From Limnoperna fortunei (taxonomy: Eukaryota > Mollusca > Bivalvia > Mytilida > Modiolidae): a DNA stretch of 64,000 nt. The stretch is from positions 50,108,774 to 50,172,773 of the forward strand of contig OX104112.1 in NCBI GenBank assembly GCA_944474755.1, written 5' to 3'. A model generated the notes under the pieces. That model was given only the letters and a program-made list of their open reading frames with translations, had not been told where the DNA came from and made no database searches. This document shows positions 1 through 12,980 of this stretch, one piece after another; position 1 is the first letter of the stretch, and every line of letters begins with the position of its first letter. Position numbers and translations under genes: made by a program.

Positions 1-408
1 ACACGTCAATGTCAGGTGTTCGACTCATTAGCTCACAAGGTCAATGTCAAGTGTTCGACTCATTAGCACACAAGGTCAATGTCAAGTGTTCGACTGATAA
101 GCACACAAGGTCAATGTCAAGTGTTCGACTCATTAGCACACAAGGTCAATGTCAAGTGTTCGACTCATTAGCACACACGTCAATGTCAGGTGTTCGACTC
201 ATTAGCTCACAAGGTCAATGTCAAGTGTTCGACTCATTAGCACACAAGGTCAATGTCAAGTGTTCGACTCATTAGCACACAAGGTCAATGTCAGGTGTTC
301 GACTCATTAGCACACAAGGTCAATGTCAAGTGTTCGACTCATTAGCACACAAGGTCAATGTCAGCTGTTCGACTCATTAGCACACAAGGTCAATGTAAGG
401 TGCTCGAA
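1..408. repeat. 35-bp satellite array (truncated by window start)
   Basis: About eleven to twelve head-to-tail units of ~35 bp are seen, each containing a GTGTTCGACTCATTAGCACA core followed by CAAGGTCAATGTCA. Units differ by one or a few bases (AAGG or ACG before TCAATGTCA, TTAG or TAAG). The array runs off the left edge, so its full size is unknown. The open frames that cross it are periodic translations of the repeat, not genes. Confidence 0.95.
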
Positions 409-2647
409 TGGGTATGAATATCCTGCATTACTGTCGTGTAACACATTAATGAGAGGGAACATCCAAAAGATATCATTATTCACTATCTATACTCTAACCT
501 ACATGGGTGGTCTTTCTGTAAATAAACACGCGTCTTCCCCGACAAATTTAACGTGCATGTAAATGTAAAATTCCACAGGTTTATACAACACCTTTTTGGG
601 GGCGAAAGATGGACACAATTTTCGACCATATGTTTTATTTTTATATTGTTGTAACCGACGTGTCATGAATGACTTTTAATAATAGGCCATGCGTTCGTCC
701 TTGATAAAGTTCTCACTGATTAATAGACATAAAACAAGTTATATAAAATAACATTCCTGTGTATTCAAACATCCGATTAATTCATTGACCACGTATATAT
801 ATATATATATATATTTTTTTTTTTCTAGTTATACACTGTAGACGTACATCAGCTGTTTATTTCTACTTTTTTATTTTTAGAATGATATACTCTAGTAGAT
901 ACTTATACTTTAAACAATGTATAAATAGTTTTGTTCTTCTTCTACGTCAGCAGCTTACTTAATAACCGCGTTTTCTTGTCGCAAACTCCATTCCCATCAT
1001 TGCCATTAAACAAGGTGCATAATTGCATCCATTTGATACCTACATGTAACAGCTCTCGAAGATATAAATTTGCCATGTTAATACAAACATGTGTATCAGA
1101 CCAATTATTATTATCTAACAATGTATGCGTTGAAGGGTACAAAAACGTCCCACTGGCCAGTGAATAAAGATTTTTCAGTTAAGTTACTAAAATATTTAGC
1201 CACTGCATATTTAAAAACACTGAGGGTGAGCAGTTTATGCATAAACACCAACTAGACAAAAATGGCAACTTGTGGAAAGGAATATTTAATCTCAGTATAG
1301 TCTGCAAAAAGTAAATAACATCAGATTGAAATAACAGTTTGTTTGTTTCCTGTTGTTAATTTTTGTTTATTTCTGTCTTTTATCCAACCACTTACAAGTT
1401 TAATCGTTGAAAGTATTTTCTAACAAACCAAAAACAATTATATGTAGGTAAGCTTTGTGCTGAAATTTAAGTTTACAGAGCATTGAAATTGTATAATATA
1501 TTTTAATGCACGCTCTACAATTGCCGTGTAAAAAATACAATGTGTTGTTATTTGTGTTTATTTGTGTTTGTATCGTGTTTTATATAATATTTTGCATATT
1601 AAAACTATTCTCAAATAGTACATGTTAAGCTGTGCAGTTTTTCTAAGAAAACAAGATTGTTAATTATATTTAGCTTTTACAGCTAAATTGCATCTTTGTC
1701 CTCTTGTATTTATTGTACAGACGTCAACAAATTTACGATAATTACACGCAGTAATCGCGTGTACCTAATGGCGACGGGATCGTTCAGTTCATGCTACAAA
1801 TTAGTCGTATACAACATTATTTCCTATCGAATCTTTTATATTTTTAGTCCTTTTATGTCTAATTAGTTCTTTAAATGGGTTTCTAAGTGCTATTTTTTCT
1901 CGTCAATTATACAGCGTTTTATAACTACTATTATGCAGCTTTGAGGTAGTAGTAAGAAAATGAATGATGTCAAAAAGTGTGTTCATATTAAGGAAGTATT
2001 CAGTTCTATATATAGCTTGTTTTCTTAATATAGAAAGCAGCCTTGATTTATTTTCTTCGCGAGACTAATGTGAAATGAAACATCCTGTAAACAGCAAAAT
2101 AACAGAATAAATTGAACACGTTTTGATTGAATGCTCTGTCAGACCATCTTTGAATCATAAAAAATATAATTGTTAAGAGTGATGGTCAGGCGGCGTCCCG
2201 TTTTTATGAGTCGACATAGAAGACATTAGATTGTGCGTCTCGCAAAGCGATACACCCTGAACTTTGTCAAACAATACCCTTAGAAGCTACCGTTCCATCA
2301 TGATGTTTGCAGTTTTTACCCCTTAGATTATTCATTATAATTACATGTAAATAGACTCTTTTAGAAAGTACATGTACTTTAATTATAAGGAATGGTCCTA
2401 TATAGGCAATGTTCAATCCCATTTTGCTTACGATTTCAATATTTCAGATACACCTATTCAGGACAAGTACATATTTAAAATGAATAAAATCGTATGTTGT
2501 GCGATTTTAACGGGCCAATATATTTTATAACCCTCTACCCAACGCGGATTATGGTGGTAATTAGGACGAGTTATACCATATTGGTGAAATGGGGTAGACA
2601 CATTGATACTTTTAGCTTCTTGATATGATTCACGGTAGCAAGGTTGG
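409..2647. other. Gene-free AT-rich stretch
   Basis: No coding signal seen. It holds a short (TA)n run followed by poly-T near 795-825 and many A/T homopolymers. Short open frames (for example around 931-1167 on both strands) have no recognisable domain. Confidence 0.6.
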
Positions 2648-3066
2648 CCTCTTGGTTAAGGTAGATGGTCGAGTGGTTAAAGTAGTAAGTCAACTACTTT
2701 TGATCACGTGCCTGTCAACACTATTTCGAGCCTCACTGCGTTCTATGTGTGCACGACTTTTAAATTTGACAATGATTGCCAGTTTAAACGAATAACAAGC
2801 ACACATGATGTCAGAATCGTGCGGGTCAATACAAAAAATCTATTTTTATCGCGATTTTTATACTCTGATTTTTTTCTTTCAACATTGCGGTTGCGGGTTC
2901 GAGACTCTCTCAAGACAGGGGCACTCGACTCCAATCTTAATTGACAAGGATTGCCAGTTTTGTTACCGCATTTCGGGGGTTTTCTCCGGAACCTCCCCCA
3001 TTAAAAACTGGACGCCATGATATAGCCGAAAATTTGCTGAAAGTGGCGTTAAACAAATATCAAACA
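2648..3066 (+). mobile_element. tRNA-derived SINE, family A (interrupted or composite copy)
   Basis: The head has an A-box-like GTCGAGTGGTTAA and, further on, a B-box-like GCGGGTTCGAGACTC. The shared family body follows (TTGACAAGGATTGCCAGTTT, GGGGGTTTTCTCCGG, AAAAACTGGACGCCATGA, AGTGGCGTTAAAC) and then an ATCAAACAAAAACAAAC tail. About 150 bp of extra sequence separates the A-box part from the B-box part, so this is either two nested fragments or a copy with an insertion. The same body recurs at least ten more times in this window in both orientations. Confidence 0.85.
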
Positions 3067-4710
3067 AAAACAAACTATATATATGTGTTCTAAAACTACT
3101 AGTTCAGATGTTTAACTAAATTAAATGAAAATATGTTTGTCTACCAAGAATGATTGAGCTGGAACAAATGGCACACATGGGCAATCATTGTTTCTAATTG
3201 GAAAAATATCATGTAAATCTTCTTTAAAACTACAAGCCAGGATAAATGGTGCAAAAATAAATTGTCTTTTACTTATATTCAAGATGTGTGGCATGAACAA
3301 TTATTGTATTGCGGCTAACTAATTAATCAGATGAGCTATCTAATTAAGCTTTAGGATTATATAGGTTCTTATTTATATAGGTAAGGAAAGCTCTTTATTT
3401 TAGTGTTCTAGTTCTATTTGAATGTTTACTTATAACTGTCATGAATAATGTTTTCTTCATCTATAGTTTTTATTTTCTCTGGCGCAATATTACTGTCATA
3501 AGGAACTCTAAAAACTATCTCAATTAACTTTATGTAGCTTGGGGAATTATTTTAACCTATTGAGTACAGTGAGCCATTCTTTACACACAACAGAACAGGT
3601 GCTATATGCACTTTAACGAAAACAGCTTGTTTTTCATTATTTTCTTTTAATCACTGTAAATTTGATTAGTGCGTTTTCTGTTGATTTCAGGAGCCGTTGT
3701 ATGTTATAATCATATGTTTACAATTAAAATCAAAACAAATGCGAAAGCTAATTATTTTCAGAACATTAATTGTTCATTTTAAATAGAATGCAAACAACCA
3801 GTTTGGCAATAAAGAATAAATTTTTGCATAAATAATGTTGTGTAAAGTTGTTTTCAAAGGCGTTGAGATGCGCAGTTTTTAATTAAGATATTAACGACTC
3901 TCTGCAATATAGTTTTATTGGCGATAAAAACTGGATACTTGCTTTGTGTTGATTATTTCAACGCCAATTTAAAGAAGAATATTTTGCTTTGGGAATGAAA
4001 ATAATATTAAACATTGGAGTGATCTTCATACGCAATATCTTGCATGTTTAACACATTAATGATTTTTCTATTAATTCTGCACTTTTAAAATATAAGATTT
4101 TGACCATAACAAATTATAGTTTTACTTGTTGGAATGTTATCACGTATTTTGTTTAACAACTGAGAGTTGAGTTTGAGCACGATTCTTCATGAATTTTAAT
4201 TAGACTAATTAATATATGGTTGAGAAAACATATTCAGTGGTCTATTTTGGCGTTTCGCGAGTTACAGGGCGATTGACTGAAAAAGTCTGAGGCGAAGACC
4301 CGAAAACCATTAAAGTCTTGTTGAGCTTTCGTGACTTGACATTATACCTTTGTTGCCCAAAATAAAACCCAAATCTAGACTCAATCTAATTAAAATGAAA
4401 TCTTTCACTTGGTCCGCAACGCAGTGCCCATAACTAAAAAAGGGGGGAGCAAGTGAATGATTTACTTTTAATTCGATTGATCTAGACTTGCAGTGACTTT
4501 TGTAAACAAAGAATGGTGTTTTTAAAATAATGCACGAGATCTTATTTATTTTTATATAGTCTATTTATACACGCTTGATACATTAAAATTACTGCGTTTG
4601 TAACTTATTCGCCATAAGAGATATCTCTCATGGTGGCAACCAATGTGTGGTAACAGTGATTGTGGATTCCCAGAATCCTTTGCGTGGACAGTTATCTAAA
4701 ACATTGTTAT
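3067..4710. other. Gene-free; fragment of a dispersed repeat near 4390-4490
   Basis: No gene seen. Around 4435-4480 the sequence GGGGGGAGCAAGTGAATGAT followed by a TTTTAATTCGATTG segment resembles sequences at about 27400-27450 and 63698-63740, so it is a dispersed repeat fragment. Confidence 0.55.
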
Positions 4711-4912
4711 AATCGACATTTTTGTGAAGTTACCAACACATGAGAGAAAGACATCACGTAACCTTTGAAATAGATAGGCACTGTTAGGGTATTATGAAGT
4801 TACGCGTTTTCTCAAAAACACATGCAATCGTCAATTTTGTTTTGTTACAAACACATGAGAGAAAGACGTCACGTGACCTATAAATGAAAAACACTATTAG
4901 GGTGCTCTGAAA
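4711..4912 (+). repeat. Two-copy tandem duplication, period ~115 bp, with CRE/E-box-like core
   Basis: Two imperfect copies begin with AATCGACATTTTTGTG (4711) and AATCGTCAATTTTGTT (4827). Each contains AACACATGAGAGAAAGAC, then ATCACGTAACC or GTCACGTGACC, then a CACT(G/A)TTAGGGT segment. The second copy overlaps a CRE-like GACGTCAC with a CACGTG E-box. No adjacent gene is seen, so any regulatory role is speculation. Confidence 0.7.
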
Positions 4913-5569
4913 TAACATCATAAAACATAAAATGTGAAAATGCACCTACATTCATATTACCATGTATCTGCCAATCACATGGAGATATGTATGGATTGCA
5001 TGAATACCTAATGCCCAATTTATGTTTTTACACATCAATACGAAATATGTATATTTCAATTCAAGCAACATCTTGAAAATGTTTACTTGCACCTGAAATG
5101 AAGTTAAGCGCATCGAAGACTTTGATGATGTCGGTTGCAATTTACATTTCTTTCTGATTAAGACTTACGAGTAACAGCTGAAATCAAATTTAAGCAACCA
5201 GTTCAAGGATAAGGGATCAGTTTCGTGTTAAGAACAAGTAACGGCAAATGGTGCAAATCAGACAAATTTATTCGCACAACACCGATTGCTCTTATAAATT
5301 ATTAAGTGTAAGGTCTTGTTCTGCTACGTTAAGTAACTTTTATATTATTATACTATCAAGGTCTGGGAATGACTGGGGTGTTTCTGATGGCCTTTCTTTG
5401 GTTTCAATGTTTGTTTTAATTTCTAGATTTGTTCTTATTTATGTTGGTGTATTTAATATCCGTTTGACCTACGGACAAGACGTTCTGATACTTAGTAATT
5501 TGTGTTACATTGAGAAAATAAAGAGTTTTTGTTTTGAATAAAATGCAACTCTTAACTCTTACATCACAT
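4913..5569. other. Gene-free stretch
   Basis: A 97-codon open frame at 5248-5541 (+) has no recognised domain and lies in AT-rich DNA. I see nothing that supports it as a gene. Confidence 0.5.
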
Positions 5570-5760
5570 GAGGCTTAACAGTTAAAAACGAATCTGCTCC
5601 AGAACTTATCTAGAGCCTTAACAATTAAAATCACCTCTATTCTAAATATAATCTTCAACCATAACATTTAAGATCACATATACTCTTGATCTAATCTTCA
5701 GCCTTAACAGTTAAGACTACATCTACACTCCATCTTAATCTATAACCTTTAACGTTAAGC
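5570..5760. repeat. Degenerate ~43-bp tandem repeat
   Basis: Four to five diverged units are marked by a CCTTAACAGTTAA(G/A)A motif, with copies near 5572, 5613, 5657, 5700 and 5743, separated by A/T/C-rich sequence containing ATCT(A/T)C. The units are old and imperfect. Confidence 0.6.
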
Positions 5761-6944
5761 TACTTGTCGTCATAACTACTTACACTCTTTCATTTTTCAC
5801 CGTTAATTATTATATAAAAAATAATTTTCACATGTATTTGCCGCTATACGGAGATCGTAAAGAAATGTTTTGTGTTCAAATCAAGCGACTTTCGTTTTAT
5901 TGTGCTTTTTATTGTTCCACAGGACAGCCACTAGAACACACCCCAGATCGTTATACGGTCAAATATTTGTACCAGATAGTCAAGCATAAAATCTATACTG
6001 AAGTGGGAGCCAGTACTTGTTCAAACTCTGGCAGTATACTGTTTACATATTTTTATATTTTTATATATACCAATGCATGAAGTGTTCTTTAATGTGCTGT
6101 ATAATGGATTTCTAAGCATCTGTCGTCCATTAATTTACATTATAATGTGATTTATTTTTGAAGGTTCACATCATAAGTCTTTCATGACGTAGGAAAGTTG
6201 TTTACCGATAGTTAGCATGCTGCATTTGTTAATGAAATACATTTGAACGTTTTTTTTTTAATTTTAAATCCGATATACTAAATCATTTCATCTAATATTT
6301 TAGCTAGCATGCACTCAATAAATATTTTTAAATAAATGGTTTTTATTACCGCTAACTTAAAAGAATATTTTTTGTTTGTTTATTTATTTGGTTTGGGGTT
6401 TTACACAAATTTATTTACGTTTCAGGTGTATTTTAGTTGAAACGAAAGCAAATATCCAAATTAAAAAATTATTAAAATATTCCAAACCTTCAAGTCGAAA
6501 AATGGGCATCCGGTTCATTAAGGGCGAGTTAGCGATGTCATGCTCGCACTTGCTAGCGTAGTTTTTAAAAAGATAAGTTTTGATATGTAAACATTCTGAT
6601 TATTTATCAAAAGGTTGCTTCTTAATAACTTTGAATCTATTTATTGATGTGTTTCTGTGTCAGAATTGAAAGTCGTTACACACATTTAGTATTCGATCAT
6701 ATATAATTAACCTCTAAGTTGCTTTATTAAATTTTCGGAATACCGAATTTGCAATTCTTTTACATATTCATATTGGTATTTTTAAAATATCATATGTTCT
6801 ATAATTTTTTTACAATGTATGATAATGGTTAAATTATATATGATCCCTTTACCCAGCTAATAGTTATTGTCAGAATTCAATCTATGAATATTGTCTTCTC
6901 CAAATAATATATGGAGAGCTACTGTAAGGAATCCTTGTGCTCGA
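5761..6944. other. Gene-free AT-rich stretch
   Basis: Nothing beyond AT-rich sequence and short chance open frames (5832-6080 and 6376-6561 on +) is seen. Confidence 0.5.
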
Positions 6945-7317
6945 CCCTTAATGCAGCCAAGCGCGTCTCCGGGTGGCCGATAGGGCAGAACCTCTTTTTT
7001 GGTGGTTATCAGCTCATAATACGGAAAGCCTAGCTGCCCGCCGTAGTGGGTAACGTGTTTGGAGATTGCTACCCTCCTTGCAAGATAAAGACCACTTTCG
7101 TTGATTTCGAAAAAGTGTGGGCTCATTGCAGCCGCTACAAAAGGCTAAATTCTTCGTCCCTACCCAAAACTCCAGACTTTTCCAGTGGCAGTATAAATTG
7201 TGTTGCCAGTGTCTTATCCCACCCTGCTGATTAATTGTTTGGTAACTTGTTTTTGTCCCGAGTATAGCTGAAATACTGCTCACTATACGTAAAGCGATCA
7301 TTCAATCAATTAATAAA
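6945..7317 (+). mobile_element. SINE-like dispersed repeat, family B
   Basis: This copy shares a long body with copies at 59270-59637 (+), about 25212-25635 (-) and, in part, 50395-50565 (-). Shared landmarks are GCGCGTC-CCGGGTG near the left end, GTAACGTGTTTGGAGA, CATTGCAGCCGCTACA, and the right end GCTGAAATACTGCTCACTA with CGTAAAGC followed by an (ATTCAATCAATT) tail. The tail and size suggest a SINE or another short non-autonomous retroelement. The overlapping open frames on both strands follow the repeat. Confidence 0.8.
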
Positions 7318-9384
7318 TATGTATTACGCATAAGATAGCGAACGTAAAACAACCATTAACTAATCAATCTGAATGCTCTTAACCTACCTATAACCTAATC
7401 CCTAACCATAATCGTTTCTAAAACCCTTTATGCATTACACATTCAATTGACGGGTATGAGCACTTCGTTGTAAATATTGTTCCGTGTCCTTGAAGAGCCA
7501 CACTATCTTCAATTGGAAACGTGCATTCTCTGTCATACACATAAATATGAGACTATACTATTATGCTAAACAATATCTATACTCTAGATTATCATCGGTA
7601 TTACTTACAAAAACGAATAGACAACCAGCCAACTTGGTTGTGATAATCAAAGATTACGATAATTACTTGGCAACAAATAAGATCGTTAAATAAATCCGTT
7701 AATACTACACTGTACTCGCTGTAAAATACATGTAGTGTAAATATCCCATATTATGTGAAATAATAAACAGGACTTTGATGTGGTGCAAAACGCAGTAAAC
7801 AATAATGTACAACCTTGTTTTGTGGTACGTTGAAACAAATATATGTACAGTTTATCACATCTCTATTTACATGTACTCGCGGAAAATCCGATATTAAACA
7901 TCAGTTGGGAGGAGTGAATGTCGTCAAGATGATCAGAAGTGCTGCAAAATGCATCTGATTGAATGAGTGCGCGGAAGAGGTAGCCCTAAGGCGTTCGGCG
8001 ACACGTGGGATCATACTTTTTTATATTCAATCCGCACCAATTTATTATTAGATATATATGAATTTTTTTTGTCAAATTATATGTACCTTTGACATTTACG
8101 TGGGAAAGATTCAGAGAATGAAAATAAACAATTATTTTCAAATGTGACTTATTGGTTTCTGTAACGGGGGAAATTCTACATTTTCCCTAATATAGCTATA
8201 AATTACAAATATGATAAATTTACTGGCTCTTTACTCTTTAAATGCATGGTTTCATAGTATACATTCAGGACGCGAACAAGATTACAAACAATTAATCGAT
8301 TTGTGAAATGGGACGAGCCAGTGGTGACTTTTAACCACCAAGAAAGTATTTCGCAGTGACGGAAAGTTTAAGTGGTTACAAGTGCTTACTCTCTTTTAAT
8401 ATATCAAAAGAAGCCTTCATCGCACAAAGATCGCGGCTCTAATCACGTGGCTCTAACACGTAACACACTAGGTCGCGTTCATTTCTTCAATTATAAGAAA
8501 CGGAGTATTGTTTTTATGCATTTTATCAAATAATAACTTGCCAGAAGCGTCGCTGAGGAAAAATATATAAATATGTAAGCAAGATGTTTGAGAAGGAGCT
8601 ATATAAACATATTTTTCCATTATGGTGGCAAAAATATTTGTAAGTATAATGGAGCTGTGCCACTGCCAGCCACGTTATTTAAAATTTGTATAATTCTAAA
8701 CTAATATTTTTCAAATAAATTAATAACGGCTGATTGCAGCTGTCGTAAGACATGCGCATCGTGTATCATCATTTGAATTAACAAACTATCTTCTAATCCC
8801 ACAATTCAACAATATTTGTTTACAGTTTGCAACAATGTTGTTGAATAAAATGAATGATACGATTGTTTCTTATAACAGTTTACTAGTATTTCACGTACAA
8901 TTTTGCCAATAAAAACAAAAGTAGCATCTTTATCTAATCCTTATCTAAATTCTGAATACTTATAGTAAGTGGGGCAATTATGACGGATAACATCCGATAA
9001 CAGTTTAACAATAACCTCTCTTCAAGAGTATTTTCGTACGAAAATAGTGCTATTGCTGGCTTACAACAGAGTAGGAACTTGTGCGTTTGTTAATAGGTGA
9101 TTTATTACTTTGATAAAATTCTAATAAAAGAAATTATCAAAGATCGTAGAAAATATTCGCACCTGGAAAACTTATCACAGACTGTATTTATAACTGCTTT
9201 GATACGTAGATACGGTGACGTCATATAACGTTTTCTCGTTGTGTGTGTGTAGTTTTGATGGATAGTGAACCACAAAAAAACTGTTAGTTTGAGCTTAATT
9301 GCTTCCGACTCCTAACTATATAGTTGTTTGTGTGTACTGTTGTATGTTTATTGTTTGTTTGGATAGTGTTCTAACGTCACTTTT
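7318..9384. other. Gene-free stretch
   Basis: No exon-like frames with protein similarity were recognised. A short GTGTGTGTGT run occurs at about 9239. Confidence 0.5.
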
Positions 9385-9602
9385 TTCAGCTATATCATGT
9401 CGTCCAGCTTTATTGGGAGAGGAAGCCGAAGTACCCGGAGAGAACCCCCGACCTGTGGCAGGAAAACTTGCAATCCTTGTCAATTAAGATTGGAGTCGAG
9501 TACACCTTGCATGCAGTTAGAATAAAACCCGCAATCTCAGTGTTGACAGACCACGTGATCAATAGTAGACGAACTACCTTAACCATTCTGCCACCGTGGC
9601 CC
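9385..9602 (-). mobile_element. SINE family A, minus strand
   Basis: Read on the minus strand it runs from the tRNA-like head (CCACGGTGGCAGAATGGTTA, B-box GCGGGTTTTATTC) through the body (TTGACAAGGATTGCAAG) to AAAGCTGGACGACATGATATAGCTG. The 3' tail is trimmed. Confidence 0.85.
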
Positions 9603-10671
9603 CTGTTGTATGAAATACATTTTCAAAATGTAGAATGTAAAGCTTCACACTATAAGTACATATATTCTAGTTAAATTGAAATTTTCAGCTTTGTGAATTG
9701 TTACTGAACGTGCATCAGACAGTATGTCAGTTTTCTTTATCCTATAATAAAATGTAAGAATTATAATGCGAATATTTAATCTGCTGTTCTCATCTCAATT
9801 GCTTACGTTCATATATTTTTATGCAGACACATTTAATGTATATTTCACATATCAAATGAAACATACAACTACGTATATCGTCTTTAACACAAGTTCGAAA
9901 CGTCTGAGAGCGGTGAGTTAGTTCAATGACATTTTAGTCACTGGAAACTTTGCATATAGTACATTTGCGTTGAAGGATGGGAAAGCTTAAAATAGATGTT
10001 ACGGAACGATTGACTACACAACCTTTTAGACTTAATACTTTTTGCAGATTCAGAACATACTTTGTTTTGTGTTACGTTTTCATAGATGAGCACACTTCTT
10101 TTGTAGGTTTGTTTAAGATAAATCAGGAAAAACAATTAGTATGATTGATATATTCGTTTTACAGAATCTTGGGCATATACGCCCTCGGTTCGTCTGTCGA
10201 AAAGAGGAACAATTATTAAAATGTAAAGGTAGATTGAAATAAACCAAAAAAAAGCAATTTGCACCTGCAAAACAACCCCCTTATTATTATTTTTCTCATA
10301 AACGTAATGAGCCAAACACTTTTCACCGGTAACATCATTTTACCAATAAATTTTAATAAGATTATGCGCGTGTTTCAATTAAAGTTTAAATTACGTAATT
10401 TCCAATAAGATGTTTTGCATGACGTGCTCTGTTACTCTACTTTCTCAGTATTTGCATACGCTTATTCATAACTAAACAAGTAAAATGGTAGCCTAATATA
10501 TTAAAATAAAAACAAAAATATTGACAAAGAAAGTTTTTTTAAATATTTAATTTGTTTCAATTATTATCAATAAAAAAATTCAACTATAATATACAAATAA
10601 TAAATTAACACGGTACTTTTAAGGCAACATCGGCAGCGAAGCAACTAGTTTTGATAATACAAATACATCAA
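9603..10671. other. Gene-free AT-rich stretch
   Basis: Very AT-rich, especially 10480-10620. No gene or clear repeat was recognised. Confidence 0.5.
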
Positions 10672-11620
10672 CCGTGGTTTAAAATGACGAAAAGTTGTCA
10701 CGGTCTTTTAAATCAACCGCGGGTATAAGACGAAAAGTTGTCACGTTGTGTTAAATGGACCTCGGGTACAAAATGACGAAAAGTTGTCACGGTCTGTTAA
10801 ATCAACCGGGGGTAAAAATGACGAAAAGTTGTTTGTGTGTTAAATCAACCGCGGGTAAAACTGACGAAAAGTTGTTTGTGTGTTAAATCAACCGCGGGTA
10901 AAAAATGACGAAAAGTAGTCACAGTGTGTTAAATCAACCGCGTGTAAAAATGACGAAATGTTTTTACGGTCTGTTAAATAAACCGCGCGTAAAAAAATGA
11001 CGAAAAGTTGTCACGATGTGTTAAATCAAACGTGGGTAAAAAATGGCGAAACGTTGTCCCAGTGTGTTAAATGAACGGCCGGTACAAAATGACGTAAAGT
11101 TGCCACGGTCTCTTAAATCAATCGCGGATAATCTATGACAAAAAGTTGTCAATGTCTGTTAAAAAAACCGTGTATAAAAAATGACAAAGTTTTCACGGTC
11201 TGTTAAAAAAACCCGGGTAAAAAATGGCGAAAAATTGTCAAAATGTGTTACATCAAACTTGGATAAAAATGACGTAAAGTTCTTGCAGTCTGCTAAATAA
11301 ACCGCAAGTAAAAACGACGAACATTTTTCACGGTCTGTTATATAAACAGCGGGGAAAATGATGAAAAGTTGTCAAAGTGTGTTAAATCAACCGCGGGAGA
11401 AAAAAATGACGAAACGTTTTCAGTCTGTAAAATCAACCGTGGGTAAAAAATGACGAAAAGTTGTCACAGTGTGTCAAATGATCCGGGGGTACAAAATGAC
11501 GAAAAATGGTCAAGGTGTGTTAAATGAACCACGAGAACAAAAAGACGAAAAGTTGTCACGGTGTGTTAAATGCTCCGCGGGAACAAAAAGACGAAAGACT
11601 GTCACGGTGTGTTAAATAGA
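10672..11620 (+). repeat. ~45-bp satellite array, about 21 units, upstream of GTPase gene 1
   Basis: Roughly 21 units follow one another at ~45-bp spacing. Each carries a (A)ATGACGAAAAGTTGTCAC core, then GGTCTGTTAAATCAACCGCG, then GGGTAAAA. Outer and middle units are diverged (GGCGAAACG, GACGTAAAG, GACAAAAAG variants). The spacing is too tight and the whole unit too conserved for a CRISPR-type array. It ends about 0.9 kb before the putative promoter of GTPase gene 1. Confidence 0.92.
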
Positions 11621-12518
11621 CAAAAGTGCTCCCAGGATCAGCACGACTATCAGTATTTTGATTAAAGAATATTAAAGAAGCCGATTCGAAACTATTACAT
11701 TGCTATTAAAACGCAAAAGATATCATTATCGAAAATATTTAACAGGGACTACCTGTCAAATATTAAAATTGTCTGGAAAAAAGCTGCAGGTCAAACGGAA
11801 GGAAATATTTAGTAATATTTGTACGGTTGTTCTGTGATATCGGGCTGTCAAGTGCGTCGATTGTTGACAGATAAGGCATTCGTTGGGATCCTCAAGTTAT
11901 AAAAGGAAAACCTTTGTTGCACGCTTACTGCATAAACAACCACTCGACGTTTGTTAATTCCAAAGAAGGTAAAACGCATTGTAGCCACAGCAAAAGTCTA
12001 AATTTTACAGCACATAGTTCTCTAGTGCATGTTTCTAGTCTAGTGTAGATTTAAACTTTCTCGTAAATTTGTCCAATCCATTTTCAAAATTGATTTATTG
12101 TTTATTCAGTTCTTCTAATTGGCTTCTGAAAATACAGAAGCTAATATATGGTTACCCGCTGGAAATACAGCAATCATTTATTTGACCAATCTTCAAGATA
12201 AATCATTGAAATATTATTATATAAAAAAAGTATCCACAACGATTTGGTTTATTATTAAAAAGTGCACTTGGCACCATTTTATTTAAATTGCGTCATTATT
12301 TTTAAAAAGTAAAATTGCAGTATTATAGGTATATAAAGTAAGTCAATCAACAAGAGAAAAAGTAAACAACAGACTTTTGTTTAGAGATTGCTGTAATCTA
12401 ATTTTCTTGTATGTCAGATGTGAACTTTCATTTTGGTAAGAGTAAGAAAGAAAACAGTTAAAGTTATCTTTTCTAAACAGAGTTTTGTTACTAATTAATT
12501 CTACCTGTCAGAACATCT
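11621..12518. other. Upstream region of GTPase gene 1
   Basis: No gene seen. It contains another TATATAAAG-like word near 12331. It may include distal regulatory DNA, but no specific site can be supported. Confidence 0.4.
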
Positions 12519-12553
12519 CACGTGCATTGATTATACTTCAGAGTATATAAATA
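12519..12553 (+). promoter_or_regulatory. Putative core promoter of GTPase gene 1: CACGTG E-box plus TATA box
   Basis: A CACGTGC E-box (12519-12525) lies 16 bp before AGTATATAAATA (TATA-like box ~12544-12553). This would place transcription start near 12575-12585, giving a ~400-nt leader that contains upstream ATGs unless a leader intron removes part of it. The same E-box/AGTATA pair precedes gene 2, which supports the call. No experimental evidence. Confidence 0.4.
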
Positions 12554-12980
12554 GAAAAATTTGATGAATAATTGTAAGGCAAGAGAATGCGCGTGCATTA
12601 GTTAAGAATTGGTTATCTTATCTGAGGAGAGCTTAAATTGCGTTTGAAGAAATATACGTGCAATTTGTGGCGCGGAAAACATTCAGATAATAAGGATTAT
12701 CAATTCGCAATTTTTTACGTTAAAAACTCTTGAACAAATGAAATACATATCTTCAGTGGAGAAAAGAAAATTACAAAAATGACATAATTTGTTTATAATA
12801 ATTTCCAGATACAGTATTTGTTTTCGCTTGATCAGTGAAGAAGGTTTTAAAACTTATCACATTTTGGAGTTAGAAACTTAGGAGGCAGATATTGCTATGT
12901 TTTTAATTTGTATTTGGGATTTCATAAGTTAGATAAACCCGCCAATCACTGGTCGATATTTTGGATTTTAGAAGGGAAAA

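Noticed and set aside
9..562. Open frames of 88 and 79 codons at the left edge
   Set aside because: They are periodic translations of the 35-bp satellite, with no non-repeat domain.
5248..5541. 97-codon frame on the + strand
   Set aside because: No recognisable domain, AT-driven composition and no promoter or splice context. It is likely chance.
10672..11620. Regular array that could suggest a CRISPR
   Set aside because: The whole ~45-bp unit is conserved, with no unique spacers, and the genome is animal-like. It is a satellite.
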